Assembly (NCBI RefSeq): GCF_030409235.1
Contig: NZ_JAUFPO010000006.1
Location: forward strand, 1-64,000
DNA from: Halomonas almeriensis
GTDB lineage: Bacteria; Pseudomonadota; Gammaproteobacteria; Pseudomonadales; Halomonadaceae
Direction of reading: 5' to 3'
Length of the DNA stretch: 64,000 bases
In this document: positions 1 to 8,471 of the stretch, piece by piece
Position numbering within the stretch: the stretch's first letter is position 1
Layout: each line of letters opens with the position of its first letter
Program-made: the position numbers and the translations under genes
The notes under the pieces: model-generated
Told to the model about the DNA's origin: nothing
What the model saw: only the letters and a program-made list of their open reading frames with translations
Database searches by the model: none

Positions 1-57
1 GCTCAGCGCCGATGGTAGTGTGGGAGTTCCCATGCGAGAGTAGGTCATCGTCAGGCA
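1..57 (+). rRNA. rrf: 5S ribosomal RNA, 3' part
   Basis: The first 57 bases match the conserved 3' half of bacterial 5S rRNA: the GCGCCGATGGTAGTGTGGG loop E/helix IV segment, then CCCATGCGAGAGTAGG, then TCAGGC closing helix I. The 5' half lies outside the window. An intrinsic terminator follows at once, so this is the distal end of an rRNA operon. The exact mature 3' end (about 56-58) is judged by comparison with known 5S molecules. Confidence 0.93.
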
Positions 58-68
58 CTTACATAAGC

Positions 69-106
69 AAAAGCCCCCAGCTCCGACGGAGTTGGGGGCT
101 TTTGTT
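69..106 (+). terminator. Intrinsic terminator of the rRNA operon
   Basis: A strong stem pairs AAAGCCCCCAGCTCC with GAGTTGGGGGCTTT around a GACG loop, followed by a T-rich run (TTTTGTTT). It lies about 12 nt after the 5S 3' end, the usual place for an rrn terminator. Bases 107-351 contain only a small hairpin (GGCCAC-GCA-GTGGCC near 152-166) and presumably the promoter of the next gene; I see nothing else there. Confidence 0.93.
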
Positions 107-351
107 TATGCCCGTACGGTGCCCTGGTCTTACCATGCGAGCCCAGGCTCAAGGCCACGCAGTGGCCGCAAAGGCGTCAGGCCTCTATTCTAGACATGAG
201 CCGGGCGTGTTTCTGCTTCTCGAGAGCACTCCGTCCATTTGTTCCTGCCGGTGGCTCGAATGCTGCCGTCCGATAACCGTATTCGCATGCCATGGATGGC
301 GACCTTGCCAGTGTGCCGCCTCCCGACTACACCCTGACCGACGAGATCTGC

Positions 352-1923
352 ATGACTGAAACCGACGATCAAAAACCCGCTCACAAGCTCGGCGACCCGC
401 TGGTGCTTATCCTGAGTGTAGGATTCATCCTGGCGTTTATCGGCTTGTCGTTATATGACATCGATATGGTGTCCAAGAGTGTTTCAGCAGGCTTCACCTG
501 GACCGCCAAGGTGCTCGGCAGTTATTTCCAGCTGTTGCTTCTGCTGACCTTTGTGGTGGCCATGGGCCTGGCTTTCACACCGGCAGCCAGCGCCAAGGTG
601 GGTGGACTGGATAAGCCCGAGCTGAGCACCTTCAAGTGGCTGTCGATTATCATGTGCACGCTGCTTGCCGGGGGAGGGGTGTTCTTTGCCGCCGGCGAGC
701 CCGTGTATCACTTTATCGTCACGCCTCCGGCCTTCGATACGGAAGCGGGAACGGCAGATGCCATCGCCGGAGCCCTGGCTCAGTCCTTCATGCACTGGGG
801 GTTTCTGGCCTGGGCGGTTCTGGGTTCGCTGACAGCGGTTGTATTGGCGCGGGCTCACTATGATGAAGGTCACCCCCTGCAACCGCGTACTCTGTTGATG
901 CCGGTGCTGGGCAAGCGCCTGGTCAGTGGCTGGATTGGTGGCGTGGCCGATGCCACCTGCGTGATTGCCGTCGTCGCGGGCACGGTCGGTCCGATCGGGT
1001 TTCTGGCCACCCAGGTCAGCTTTGGCCTGCATGAGCTCTTTGGCCTACCGGAAGGCTACGGAACCCAGTTGAGCATCCTGGTGGTACTGGGTGTTGTCTA
1101 TGTGACATCGGCCGTGACAGGGGTCCACCGCGGGATTCAGGTGTTGAGTCGCTTCAATGTCTTCCTGGCCTTGGCCATCGCGCTGGTCATCTTCATCTTC
1201 GGTCCCACCCTGTTCCTTGTGGACGCGTATACCCAAGGGTTCGGTGAATACCTAACGTCCTTCTTTACCATGGCGACCATGACATCCCAGCAGGCACCGG
1301 ACTGGTGGATGAAGTGGTGGACGGTCTTCTTCTTTGCCTGGTTCATCGGCTATGGACCGCTGATGGCGATTTTCGTGGCGCGCATCTCGCGTGGCCGCAC
1401 GATCCGTCAAATGATTCTGGCCGTTGCGGTCATGGCGCCGATTGCCACCACGGTCTGGTTTACCCTGATGGGTGGTTCCGGCATTCACTATCAACTGACC
1501 GGTGCCATCGAGCTGACCGAAGCCCTCAACAACTTTCAGTTTGATGTCGCGACCCTGACCGTGGCTCAGGCCCTGCCGGGTGGCAGCATGATGGCCGTGG
1601 CGATTCTGGTGCTGACCACCATTTTCGTGGCTACCACCGGTGACTCGATGAGTTATGCGATCTCGGTGGTCGGCTCCGGGCATGATGAACCGAGTCCTCT
1701 GGTGCGCGCCTTCTGGGGCATCACCATGTCAATGATGGCCGCCATTCTGCTGTACATGGGGTCCGGTCAGATCAGTGCCCTCCAGCAGTTCATCGTGATC
1801 ACCGCGATCCCGGTCTCGCTGGTCCTGTTGCCGTCTCTCTGGACCGGGCCGCAGGCGGCGATGTCGATGGCTCGCGAGCAAGGCCTCCTGGAAAGCCCGA
1901 AGCAAGCCGGCTCCCGGGGCTGA
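352..1923 (+). CDS. BCCT family betaine/choline/carnitine-type transporter
   Basis: This is a secondary transporter of 523 residues with about 12 hydrophobic segments in the inner membrane. Family evidence is the tryptophan-rich stretch WWMKWWTVFFFAW (about residues 320-332) followed by the BCCT signature ARISRGRT (about 343-350), and the early GEPVYHF motif. BCCT proteins import quaternary ammonium osmolytes such as glycine betaine, choline or carnitine with Na+ or H+; the actual substrate cannot be read here. The C-terminal tail is short, so there is no BetP-like osmosensory extension. An upstream in-frame ATG at 292 exists; 352 is preferred because the family normally starts close to TM1, but neither start has a strong ribosome-binding site. 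It stands alone, between the rRNA operon and rlmM. Confidence 0.9.
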   Translation: MTETDDQKPAHKLGDPLVLILSVGFILAFIGLSLYDIDMVSKSVSAGFTWTAKVLGSYFQLLLLLTFVVAMGLAFTPAASAKVGGLDKPELSTFKWLSIIMCTLLAGGGVFFAAGEPVYHFIVTPPAFDTEAGTADAIAGALAQSFMHWGFLAWAVLGSLTAVVLARAHYDEGHPLQPRTLLMPVLGKRLVSGWIGGVADATCVIAVVAGTVGPIGFLATQVSFGLHELFGLPEGYGTQLSILVVLGVVYVTSAVTGVHRGIQVLSRFNVFLALAIALVIFIFGPTLFLVDAYTQGFGEYLTSFFTMATMTSQQAPDWWMKWWTVFFFAWFIGYGPLMAIFVARISRGRTIRQMILAVAVMAPIATTVWFTLMGGSGIHYQLTGAIELTEALNNFQFDVATLTVAQALPGGSMMAVAILVLTTIFVATTGDSMSYAISVVGSGHDEPSPLVRAFWGITMSMMAAILLYMGSGQISALQQFIVITAIPVSLVLLPSLWTGPQAAMSMAREQGLLESPKQAGSRG

Positions 1924-2042
1924 TGCCGGTCGGGCGTCGTGGTTTCGGCGCTCGACCTGTTAGGATGGCAGCTTTGCCACGTTCAGGCTGCGCCTCTCGC
2001 GAACAAGGGAGGCGCCCGCCGGTATAGAGCAGAGGAACCGTC

Positions 2043-3131
2043 GTGTCGAACCCTGTCCCGCCCCGGAGTATCCCCAACGAACTGCTGCTCTACTGCCGGC
2101 CCGGCTTCGAGGCCGATCTGGCAACGGAAGTGCTGGACAAGGCCGATCACAGCGGTTTTGCCGGCTCGCCCTGCTACCAGCAGGGGGCGGGCCACGTGCG
2201 CTTTGTCATGCCGCCGGAAGAGGCGGCCAATGCACTTCACCGTGCCTTGCCTCTGGCCTCGCTGGTCTTTGCCCGACAAAGTCTGGTGGCGTTGCCACCC
2301 TTGCAGCTCGATCGTGCGGATCGCTTGAGCGCGATGATCGAGCAGGTGAGCGACAGTGGCTGGAGCGCCGAGTCCGTATGGCAGGAAACACCGGATACCA
2401 ACGATGCCAAGGCGTTGTCGGGGCTGATGAAGTCGCTGAAACGCCCCCTGGAAGCGCAGTTGCGCAAGGCCGGCGTGTTGCGCCGCAAGGCCGGAGGGCG
2501 GCGGTTGCACCTGTTTTGGACGCATGGTGACCGTGTGCAACTGGGCATGAGTTTTCCGGGCAACCGCAGCGAGCAGCCAGGAGGTATTCGCCGGCTGCGC
2601 TCCCCCTCGCGAGCCCCCAGTCGTTCCACACTGAAGCTCGAGGAAGCCTGGCACGAGTTCGTGCCGGCGGAGCAGTGGGCAACCCGGCTGAGCGATGGCA
2701 TGCAGGCGGCCGACCTGGGGGCGGCGCCGGGCGGGTGGACCTGGCAGCTGGTTCAGCGCGGCATGCAGGTATTTGCCATCGACAATGGCCCGATGAATGC
2801 GGACCTGATGGCGACCGGACTGGTTGAGCATCTGCGCGAGGATGGCTTCGTATGGACGCCACCGGCGCGGCTCGATTGGCTGGTCTGTGATATCGTCGAC
2901 AAGCCGTCCCGGGTGATCAGCATGGTCGAGCGATGGTTGACACGACGTTGGTGCCGCGAGGCCGTGTTCAACCTTAAACTGCCCATGAAACAGCGCTGGC
3001 AGGCCGTCTCGGAGGGATTGCAGCACCTGGCCTCGTCATTCGAGCGTGCCGGGGTCAAGGCCCAGGTGAACTGCCGCCACCTCTATCATGACCGGGAAGA
3101 AGTGACGGTGCATGTCCGCTTGCTGGACTGA
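2043..3131 (+). CDS. rlmM: 23S rRNA (cytidine(2498)-2'-O)-methyltransferase RlmM
   Basis: RlmM methylates the ribose of C2498 in domain V of 23S rRNA using S-adenosylmethionine. The 362-residue length fits the E. coli enzyme (about 366). The N-terminal half is the THUMP-like RNA-binding part. The C-terminal Rossmann methyltransferase part has the SAM-binding motif DLGAAPGGW (about residue 224), VCDIVDKP (about 281), NLKLPMK (about 311) and REEVTVH (about 351), which together supply the K-D-K-E catalytic residues of this family. The start is GTG at 2043, with AGAGGAA just upstream. It is monocistronic and converges on the minus-strand gene at 3162. Confidence 0.95.
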   Translation: MSNPVPPRSIPNELLLYCRPGFEADLATEVLDKADHSGFAGSPCYQQGAGHVRFVMPPEEAANALHRALPLASLVFARQSLVALPPLQLDRADRLSAMIEQVSDSGWSAESVWQETPDTNDAKALSGLMKSLKRPLEAQLRKAGVLRRKAGGRRLHLFWTHGDRVQLGMSFPGNRSEQPGGIRRLRSPSRAPSRSTLKLEEAWHEFVPAEQWATRLSDGMQAADLGAAPGGWTWQLVQRGMQVFAIDNGPMNADLMATGLVEHLREDGFVWTPPARLDWLVCDIVDKPSRVISMVERWLTRRWCREAVFNLKLPMKQRWQAVSEGLQHLASSFERAGVKAQVNCRHLYHDREEVTVHVRLLD

Positions 3132-3161
3132 GTCTTTTCCAACGATGTCTGCCTAGGCGAC

Positions 3162-3449
3162 TCAATAGCTTGGTTCGTAGACCCGGATGCGCTCCTCTTC
3201 GGTCAGCAGGGGACGTAGCCGTTGCATGGCGCGGGCGCGATGTTCGCTGTTGGCCCAGTCTTTCCAGGCACGCAGGTCACGCCATTTGGTGATGACCAGG
3301 CGTCGATCCGTGTGTCCCTGTTCGACCAGTGTCTCGCCACTGACAAAACCACTGGCGCCCAGCGACTGACGTATGGCCTCCCGGGCAGCTTCCTCGTATT
3401 CTTCCTCCAGGCCCGGCATTATGCGACGCTCGATAATGACCTTGATCAT
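3162..3449 (-). CDS. Antibiotic biosynthesis monooxygenase (ABM) domain protein
   Basis: A 95-residue protein of the small dimeric alpha/beta ABM fold. The opening strand MIKVIIERRIMPG, the central FVSGETLVEQGHTDRRLVITKWRD and the helix AWKDWANSEHRARA follow the usual strand-helix-strand layout. Some ABM proteins are cofactor-free oxygenases or haem-degrading enzymes, but many are uncharacterised, and no function is assigned here. The ATG at 3449 is chosen because GGGAG lies 7-8 nt upstream; longer in-frame extensions run into the divergent tusA gene and are not protein-like. It is divergent from tusA, with about 50 nt between the starts. Confidence 0.8.
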   Translation of the reverse strand: MIKVIIERRIMPGLEEEYEEAAREAIRQSLGASGFVSGETLVEQGHTDRRLVITKWRDLRAWKDWANSEHRARAMQRLRPLLTEEERIRVYEPSY

Positions 3450-3497
3450 CCAGCCACTCCCTTGATGTTCTTTTGCTTCGATTTGATGAGGTTCTCG

Positions 3498-3749
3498 ATG
3501 GTTGATTCTGCGGATTCCCTGCCTGCCTGTCATGCGGAACTCGATACAACGGGGCTGTATTGTCCCGAGCCCATCATGCTGATGCACAACAAGGTGCGGG
3601 ACATGCAGGAAGGCGAGGTACTCCGGGTGGTGGCCACGGATCCGGCCACCACCCGAGACGTTCCCAAGTTCTGCGGCTTCCTGGGGCACGAGCTGATATT
3701 CCACTGCGAACAGGACAGCCGGTACCTCTACTATATCCGTCTGGGCTAG
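3498..3749 (+). CDS. tusA: Sulfurtransferase TusA family protein
   Basis: TusA-family proteins carry sulfur as a persulfide, for tRNA 2-thiouridine synthesis (accepting from IscS) or for other sulfur trafficking in the cytoplasm. The 83-residue product has the diagnostic CPEP motif (LYCPEPIM), with the active cysteine at residue 22, and the continuation VLRVVATDPATTRDVPKFCGFLGHELI typical of the family's beta-alpha-beta core. The start ATG at 3498 has GATGAGG upstream. The TAG stop codon lies on the left TA of a palindromic element (3747-3912), so the insertion is immediately at the end of the gene. Confidence 0.92.
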   Translation: MVDSADSLPACHAELDTTGLYCPEPIMLMHNKVRDMQEGEVLRVVATDPATTRDVPKFCGFLGHELIFHCEQDSRYLYYIRLG

Positions 3750-3912
3750 GAGCCTGTCGGACTTAACGCTGATCTGCTACGAAGACCGGGCTTTCGGCCA
3801 ATTTCATTCGATCTGATTCGTTAAATAGCGGGCTATTCGCCTCATCAGATCGATAAACTTGTCGCGAAATCCGTGATTCTCGCGACGATCGGTCAAATCC
3901 GACAGGCTCCTA
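3747..3912. mobile_element. MITE-like palindromic element with TA flanks
   Basis: Perfect 15-bp inverted repeats bound this element: TAGGAGCCTGTCGGA at 3747-3761 and its complement at 3898-3912. The similarity continues imperfectly inward for about 10 more bases. The terminal TA on each side looks like a target-site duplication of the Tc1/mariner-IS630 kind. Inside are three further nested hairpins: TCGATCTGAT/ATCAGATCGA (3808-3817, 3844-3853), ATAGC-gg-GCTAT (about 3825-3836) and GTCGCGA/TCGCGAC (3861-3867, 3880-3886). No coding capacity is present. The element may also act as a transcriptional or mRNA-stability hairpin for tusA. Only one copy was seen in this window. Confidence 0.72.
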
Positions 3913-3936
3913 GGGCGCTGGCGAAGGCCGGTCACC

Positions 3937-4635
3937 TCATTCCTGTTCCGGCATGACCATCAATGCCAGGGCTTCCAGGGTGGCGGGATCCTCGTGGCGA
4001 ATACGGTTGGCGATCTGGCGCTGGAAGAAATACACCATGTGGTGGCGGCTGTGCCCCGTGTAGAGGCAGGCGTCGCCGGGCAGAATGGGCGTTGTCTCGA
4101 CCAGGGCCTCATCGGCCAGAAGCGCTTCCACCGCGCCGTCACTGTAGAGCCGCCAGCCGAAGACCTGCTTGAGTTGCCAGGGCGTATCATCCTGGTCCAT
4201 GCACAGGGCATGGGTGCCCTGAGTATCCGGCAGTTGCTGGATTAGGGTGGGCTCCTGAGTGGTTTCGTAGTCGAAGTAGGCCGCGGCCTGCTCGAGCTCG
4301 AACACCTTGTGATCCGGTGCCTGCTCGAAGAGCTCCTCGGTTTCCGGATCCCGATAGCCGATGAAATGACCATGCTCCGGGTCGTCGAGTTGATGACACG
4401 GCGTGAGGCTTTCCATCCAGGGCACCAGACCCACAACCCGGCCGTCCTCACGGAGTCCCCAGGCCAGTATGGGCATGCCGTAGTAGGTGCCGGGCTCGGC
4501 GGGCAGCTGATAGACCATTTCGAGGCCATCGAGCTCGGGCGAGAGCCGAATCAGGCGACGCCTGGCTTCCTGGCGTTGGCGCATGGTGTCCAGGTCGATG
4601 ACCTGGGCGGGCCGGGGTGACATCGGAATACCCAT
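3937..4635 (-). CDS. Uncharacterised protein, 232 aa
   Basis: I do not recognise this family. The product is soluble, acidic and without a signal peptide or membrane segment. The central part resembles a beta-rich domain (WGLREDGRVVGLVPWMESL; HFIGYRDPETEELFE). Near the C-terminus is a histidine-rich patch, YTGHSRHHMVYFFQRQ. The start ATG at 4635 is supported by a strong CAGGAGGG about 6 nt upstream, and the codon pattern looks like that of a genuine gene. It is monocistronic on the minus strand, with 154 nt separating it from the DUF3080 gene stop; that gap holds a CATGCCAG/CTGGCATG inverted repeat (4752-4782) and presumably its promoter. Confidence 0.72.
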   Translation of the reverse strand: MGIPMSPRPAQVIDLDTMRQRQEARRRLIRLSPELDGLEMVYQLPAEPGTYYGMPILAWGLREDGRVVGLVPWMESLTPCHQLDDPEHGHFIGYRDPETEELFEQAPDHKVFELEQAAAYFDYETTQEPTLIQQLPDTQGTHALCMDQDDTPWQLKQVFGWRLYSDGAVEALLADEALVETTPILPGDACLYTGHSRHHMVYFFQRQIANRIRHEDPATLEALALMVMPEQE

Positions 4636-4789
4636 AACGTCCCTCCTGCTGCGTGATCGATCGGCTGCGCTAACGTCTTTTCATGCTTCATCAATAGCAC
4701 AGAGTCATGATCGCGTTAAGCCCCCGGGGGCCACGCAGTGATCACGCCTTGCATGCCAGCTGGCGAACTGCCGACTGGCATGACCGATT

Positions 4790-5836
4790 TCACCGGCATT
4801 GCTCGACATAGTGTTGTCGAAGGTCGCGGTGATAGGCGACAGCGCGCTGCATGGAGGCCAGGGGCGCACGCGGGTTGTCGAGTGACAGCCACCGATGCCG
4901 GTAGCGAACGACGGCGTCCGGCGGTGTGGGTGGGTGCGCCTCGAGCAGCTCATGCAGGGCCGTGAGCCAGCGCGTCGACTGTTGATCGAGGCGCGTCAGC
5001 CAGTCGGCCAGTTTGCCCATGCGGGGCAGTTCACGGGACGTTTCCGCACAGTGTTGCGGTGATTCCAGCGCCTGCGCGATCAGGCCGGATGCTTCCTCCA
5101 GTCGCTGCTCGGCCAGCAGCAGGGCGCGCAGAATTTCGGCCGTCAGGGGGCGCTGGCGCAGGGTGTTGAGGTGGCCTTCCAGGGTGGCGGAGTCGGTGCT
5201 CCAGTTCGGGTCGAGCTGATGTCTCGCCGCCGTGCGCAGGTAATGCAGTGCGGGCAGTTGCGTGTCCACGGCCGACAGCGCCGAGGGCGGTAGCGGGGAA
5301 CTGGCGCGCGAAAAACTGTCGACCCATTCGCTGGAGTCGAACAGCGCGTTCCAGCTGGCTCGCGGCAGTCGCTGGGTTTTCAAGCGGGTCAGCCGCTCGA
5401 GTCGCCGGCGGTCTTCATCATCCAGTGAGGCAACAACGGAACTGTCCTGGCAGGCCTGAAGCCGGCGCCACAGCTCGAGCTCATAGAGCCAGCGCTGACT
5501 GGCAGCGGCAACTCGCCCCAGCTGATTGTTGCGCTTGGCGACCAGGTTGCTGATATGGCAGCCGCGCAGTGCATAGATGTCGGTCAGGCCTTCGCGAATG
5601 TCCGGAAGCGCAAAGCGTCGAGCCTGGCGTTCGGGAAAGCGTCCAATGTTGGGCGGCGTGGCGGTTGACGGCGATGCGGTGTCCAGTGCCTCGGCGAGAC
5701 GCTGTTGATAGTCCTGCAGGCGCTGCTCGGCGGCGCCCTGGCCGCAGCCCGCCAGCCAGATGGCAGAGAGCATCATGAGCAAGAGCCGCCAGGGTGTCGT
5801 GTGGCGGTCAGTCCGTCTGCGGGATGTCTTCTTCAC
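4790..5836 (-). CDS. DUF3080 family lipoprotein
   Basis: A predicted lipoprotein of about 348 residues: a basic N-terminus (KKTSRRR), a hydrophobic stretch and the lipobox LAGC, with the cysteine at about residue 31. The mature part is helical and contains the motif GCHISNLVAKRNNQLGRV with a following SQRWLYELELW, which I associate with Pfam DUF3080, a gammaproteobacterial family of unknown function. The gene overlaps the 3' end of the upstream MATE gene by about 30 nt and is probably co-transcribed with it. The start is GTG at 5836 (a TTG lies one codon earlier), behind AAGGGGGTG. There is no firm clue to its role beyond an envelope location. Confidence 0.8.
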   Translation of the reverse strand: MKKTSRRRTDRHTTPWRLLLMMLSAIWLAGCGQGAAEQRLQDYQQRLAEALDTASPSTATPPNIGRFPERQARRFALPDIREGLTDIYALRGCHISNLVAKRNNQLGRVAAASQRWLYELELWRRLQACQDSSVVASLDDEDRRRLERLTRLKTQRLPRASWNALFDSSEWVDSFSRASSPLPPSALSAVDTQLPALHYLRTAARHQLDPNWSTDSATLEGHLNTLRQRPLTAEILRALLLAEQRLEEASGLIAQALESPQHCAETSRELPRMGKLADWLTRLDQQSTRWLTALHELLEAHPPTPPDAVVRYRHRWLSLDNPRAPLASMQRAVAYHRDLRQHYVEQCR

Positions 5837-7259
5837 CAAGTGCCACCCCCTTGCTGCGTCGTCTGAGTCGCTCCCCCAGTAGAAGGGCTGCCACGGTCAG
5901 GCCGGCGATCAATCCGACCCAGTAGCCGTGGACCCCCATGGGCGACGCGATCTGGAAAAGGCCATGCATGCCCAGTAGGTGGCCGCCACCGAGTCCCACC
6001 AGCCAATAGGCCAGCAGGGTGATCAGCATGATTACGCGCGTATCCTTGTAGCCGCGTAGGGCGCCGGCCAGGCCGACCTGCAAGGAATCCGAGACCTGAA
6101 AAATCATCGCCAGGCCGATCAATGACAGGGTCAGTTGCTGGACTGCCGCATCATGCGTATAGAGAGCCACCACCGGGCGTGCCGTGATCCAGAGTATCAG
6201 GCAGTTGAGCAGGGCGACCAGTGCGGCGATTAGGATGCCGTTCCAGGCAATCAGGCGCGCCTCCTGCCGGCGGCGTTGCCCCAGGGTGTTGCCGACCCTG
6301 ACCGTCAGCGCCATGCCCAGCGACAGTGGCAGCATGAACAGCAGGCTGGTGTAGTTCAACGCCACCTGGTGCGCGGCCACCGTGACCTCCCCGAGGCTGG
6401 CGATGAACAGCGCGATCAACGTGAAGAGGGTGACTTCGACGAAGATGGCCACCCCGATCGGCACACCGACATGCAGCAACTCGCCGATGCGCCGCCACTG
6501 CGGCGGTGCCGGCTGGCACCAGAGTTTGACATCGCCATAAGCGCGACTGCGTCGTGTGTAGAAGGCCATGGCCAGGCCCATCAACCACATGGACAGCGCC
6601 GTGGCAATGCCGCACCCCACAGCGCCCAGCGCCGGAAGCGCCTGCATGGCCTGCGGCAGCCCATCGCCGAGCAGGGCCGTGAGCCCATCGCCTCCGTAGA
6701 TCAGCAGGTAGTTGCTGGGAATGTTAAAAGCCAGTCCCACCAGGCTGATCCACAAAGCGGGGCGTGTGTGATTCATGCCGTCGGAGAAGGAGCGCAGAGT
6801 CTGGAACACCGCGACCCCCGGCATGCCGAAGCCCACCGCGGCCAGGTAACCGGCCGAGCGGCGGGCGACCTCATCGGGCACGCCCATGGCAGAAAAGATC
6901 GGCATCACCGTGGTCCACAACAGCAGGGCCGAGAGCAGCCCCAGCGTGAGACCGATCCACAGGGCCTGGTGCACCTGCACGCGGATGTCCTTGACCTGTC
7001 CTGCGCCTAGCAGATGCGCCACTACCGGGGTCAGTCCCATGAGCGTGCCGGTCATGAAGAGCATCAGTGGCATCCACAGGCTGGAGCCCACCGACACGGC
7101 CGCCAGGTCCGTGGCGCTCAGGCGGCCGGTCATCATTACATCGACGACACTCATGCCGGCCTGGGCGAGTTGTGCGCCGCAGATGGGCAGGGCCAGCCGG
7201 ATCAGGGGCAGGGTATCCTGGCGTGACACCCTGAGCAGGTCGCGTATGAAATGAACCAC
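5808..7259 (-). CDS. MATE family multidrug efflux transporter (NorM-like)
   Basis: An inner-membrane exporter of 483 residues with 12 predicted helices in two homologous halves. Typical MATE elements are the opening RLALPICGAQLAQAGMSVVDVMMTGRLS, with the D of the 'VD..M.G' signature, and the second-half repeat GVPIGVAIFVEVTLFTLIALFIASLG. Family members expel cationic drugs in exchange for Na+ or H+; specificity is not predictable here. A GTG start at 7259 is chosen because GGAG sits 8 nt upstream; the open frame extends further but that part is arginine-rich and not membrane-like. It is divergent from epmC (about 150 nt between starts), and the DUF3080 gene follows with an overlap. Confidence 0.9.
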   Translation of the reverse strand: MVHFIRDLLRVSRQDTLPLIRLALPICGAQLAQAGMSVVDVMMTGRLSATDLAAVSVGSSLWMPLMLFMTGTLMGLTPVVAHLLGAGQVKDIRVQVHQALWIGLTLGLLSALLLWTTVMPIFSAMGVPDEVARRSAGYLAAVGFGMPGVAVFQTLRSFSDGMNHTRPALWISLVGLAFNIPSNYLLIYGGDGLTALLGDGLPQAMQALPALGAVGCGIATALSMWLMGLAMAFYTRRSRAYGDVKLWCQPAPPQWRRIGELLHVGVPIGVAIFVEVTLFTLIALFIASLGEVTVAAHQVALNYTSLLFMLPLSLGMALTVRVGNTLGQRRRQEARLIAWNGILIAALVALLNCLILWITARPVVALYTHDAAVQQLTLSLIGLAMIFQVSDSLQVGLAGALRGYKDTRVIMLITLLAYWLVGLGGGHLLGMHGLFQIASPMGVHGYWVGLIAGLTVAALLLGERLRRRSKGVALGEEDIPQTD

Positions 7260-7410
7260 GGTGGATGCTCCATGCAACTGAGGACGAGCCCGGGCGCCAT
7301 CTTGCCGGGGAAGCCGCACAGTTTATCAGCGGGCGGTGGTTTTCGCTGCCATTCCGGGGTCGCTATACTGGGCGGCGGATTTTCTCCTCGAGTCGTGTTC
7401 TGGAGTCCTT

Positions 7411-7980
7411 GTGACGCACCACCTGGATGACATCATTGCCCTGTTCGATGGCCTCTTCATGCCCGGCTACCAGACTCGGTTGGTGCGGGGGGAGGACGAG
7501 CCCCTCTACCTGCCGGCGGATGCGTCCAGCCCCTGGCACCGGGTGATCTTCGCCCATGGTTTCTATGCCAGCGCCCTGCACGAGATCAGCCATTGGTGCA
7601 TTGCCGGTGCTCGGCGACGCCAATGGGAGGACTATGGGTACTGGTATCAGCCGGACGGTCGCGATGCCGACCAGCAACGTGAGTTCGAGTCGGTGGAGGT
7701 GGCGCCACAGGCGCTGGAGCTGCTGTTCAGCCGGGCCTGCGGCATGGCGTTCAATGTGAGTGTCGACAACCTCGGTGGGCAGGCCGAAGTGGACCGCGAG
7801 GCCTTTCGTGCTCGTGTGGAAGCCAGAGCGGCGCGTTTCGAGGCCGAGGGCCTGCCACGGCGAGCACGCGCGCTTCAGGTGGCGCTGACCGCTTTCTACC
7901 AGCAGGAGGCCGGACTGCAGCGGTCCATCGACGCCGGGCATCGATATCTGCAGGCGCGGCTCGAGACCGAGACCGCCTGA
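7411..7980 (+). CDS. epmC: Elongation factor P hydroxylase EpmC
   Basis: EpmC hydroxylates the beta-lysyl-lysine modification on elongation factor P, the last step after EpmB and EpmA. The 189-residue length fits the family (about 180). Recognisable blocks are TRLVRGEDEPLYLPAD, the probable metal site HGFYASALHEISHW (HEISH at residues 57-61), the RRRQWEDYGYWYQPDGR block and FESVEVAPQALELLFS. The start is GTG at 7411, with TGGAG 5-6 nt upstream; an earlier in-frame ATG at 7336 gives an unconserved leader. epmA, epmB and efp are not in this window. Confidence 0.93.
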   Translation: MTHHLDDIIALFDGLFMPGYQTRLVRGEDEPLYLPADASSPWHRVIFAHGFYASALHEISHWCIAGARRRQWEDYGYWYQPDGRDADQQREFESVEVAPQALELLFSRACGMAFNVSVDNLGGQAEVDREAFRARVEARAARFEAEGLPRRARALQVALTAFYQQEAGLQRSIDAGHRYLQARLETETA

Positions 7981-7986
7981 GGCGCT

Positions 7987-8469
7987 TCAGTCATTGCTCT
8001 GCTGCATGCGCAGGTGCAAGGCGAGCATGACCTGAATCTCTTCCTCTGGGCGCATGGGTTCCAGCCCCAGCTCACTGAACAGCTCATTGCGTGCCCGTGA
8101 CCACTCGCCGGGAGGCAGGTCCGGGTATAGGCTTTCCGCCGGCGCCAGCTCGACGAAGGGGTCCATGCCGTAGGTATGGAAAAGCCGCGACAGAGCGGCC
8201 TCATCATAGCCGACGCCGGTGGTGTAGAGCGTGCCGTTGAAATGGTCGGTCTCGAGTTCGCGGATCACGTCCAGCGGGCTCACGCCCAGACTGTTCAACT
8301 CTTCCAGGCTGTATTCCCCCAGGGCCACCAGCTCATCCTCGAGCCAGTCGTTGTCGGGCTGAATCAGCGTATGCTTGACGCGCCCATCCGGCAGGGTCCA
8401 GGCAACCGAGAGGGGCAGGTCGCCTTCGTTGCCGGTCTCGATGGCGATGAATGCAGGCAGGTCCGTCAT
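7987..8469 (-). CDS. Uncharacterised protein, possibly a degenerate DEDD exonuclease fold
   Basis: The 160-residue acidic protein has no signal or membrane segment. Its layout loosely recalls RNase H-like DEDD exonucleases: an opening strand FIAIETG where active enzymes have a D-x-E (here only IET), a following strand pair (LSVAWTLPDGRVKHTLIQP), a middle LYTTGVGYDEAALSRLFHTYG resembling the second motif, and a C-terminal helix. Key acidic residues are not clearly preserved, so it may be inactive or the resemblance may be accidental. It ends 6 nt after convergent epmC and starts 2 nt before the tatD stop codon, so it is probably co-transcribed with tatD. Confidence 0.7.
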   Translation of the reverse strand: MTDLPAFIAIETGNEGDLPLSVAWTLPDGRVKHTLIQPDNDWLEDELVALGEYSLEELNSLGVSPLDVIRELETDHFNGTLYTTGVGYDEAALSRLFHTYGMDPFVELAPAESLYPDLPPGEWSRARNELFSELGLEPMRPEEEIQVMLALHLRMQQSND

Positions 8470-8471
8470 GA

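Noticed and set aside
12..359. A plus-strand open frame through the 5S rRNA end and terminator
   Set aside because: It overlaps the 5S 3' end and the rRNA terminator; the translation is not protein-like.
3162..3704. Long 180-residue form of the ABM protein
   Set aside because: The extra 85 residues overlap divergent tusA and are not conserved; the ATG at 3449 has a good ribosome-binding site.
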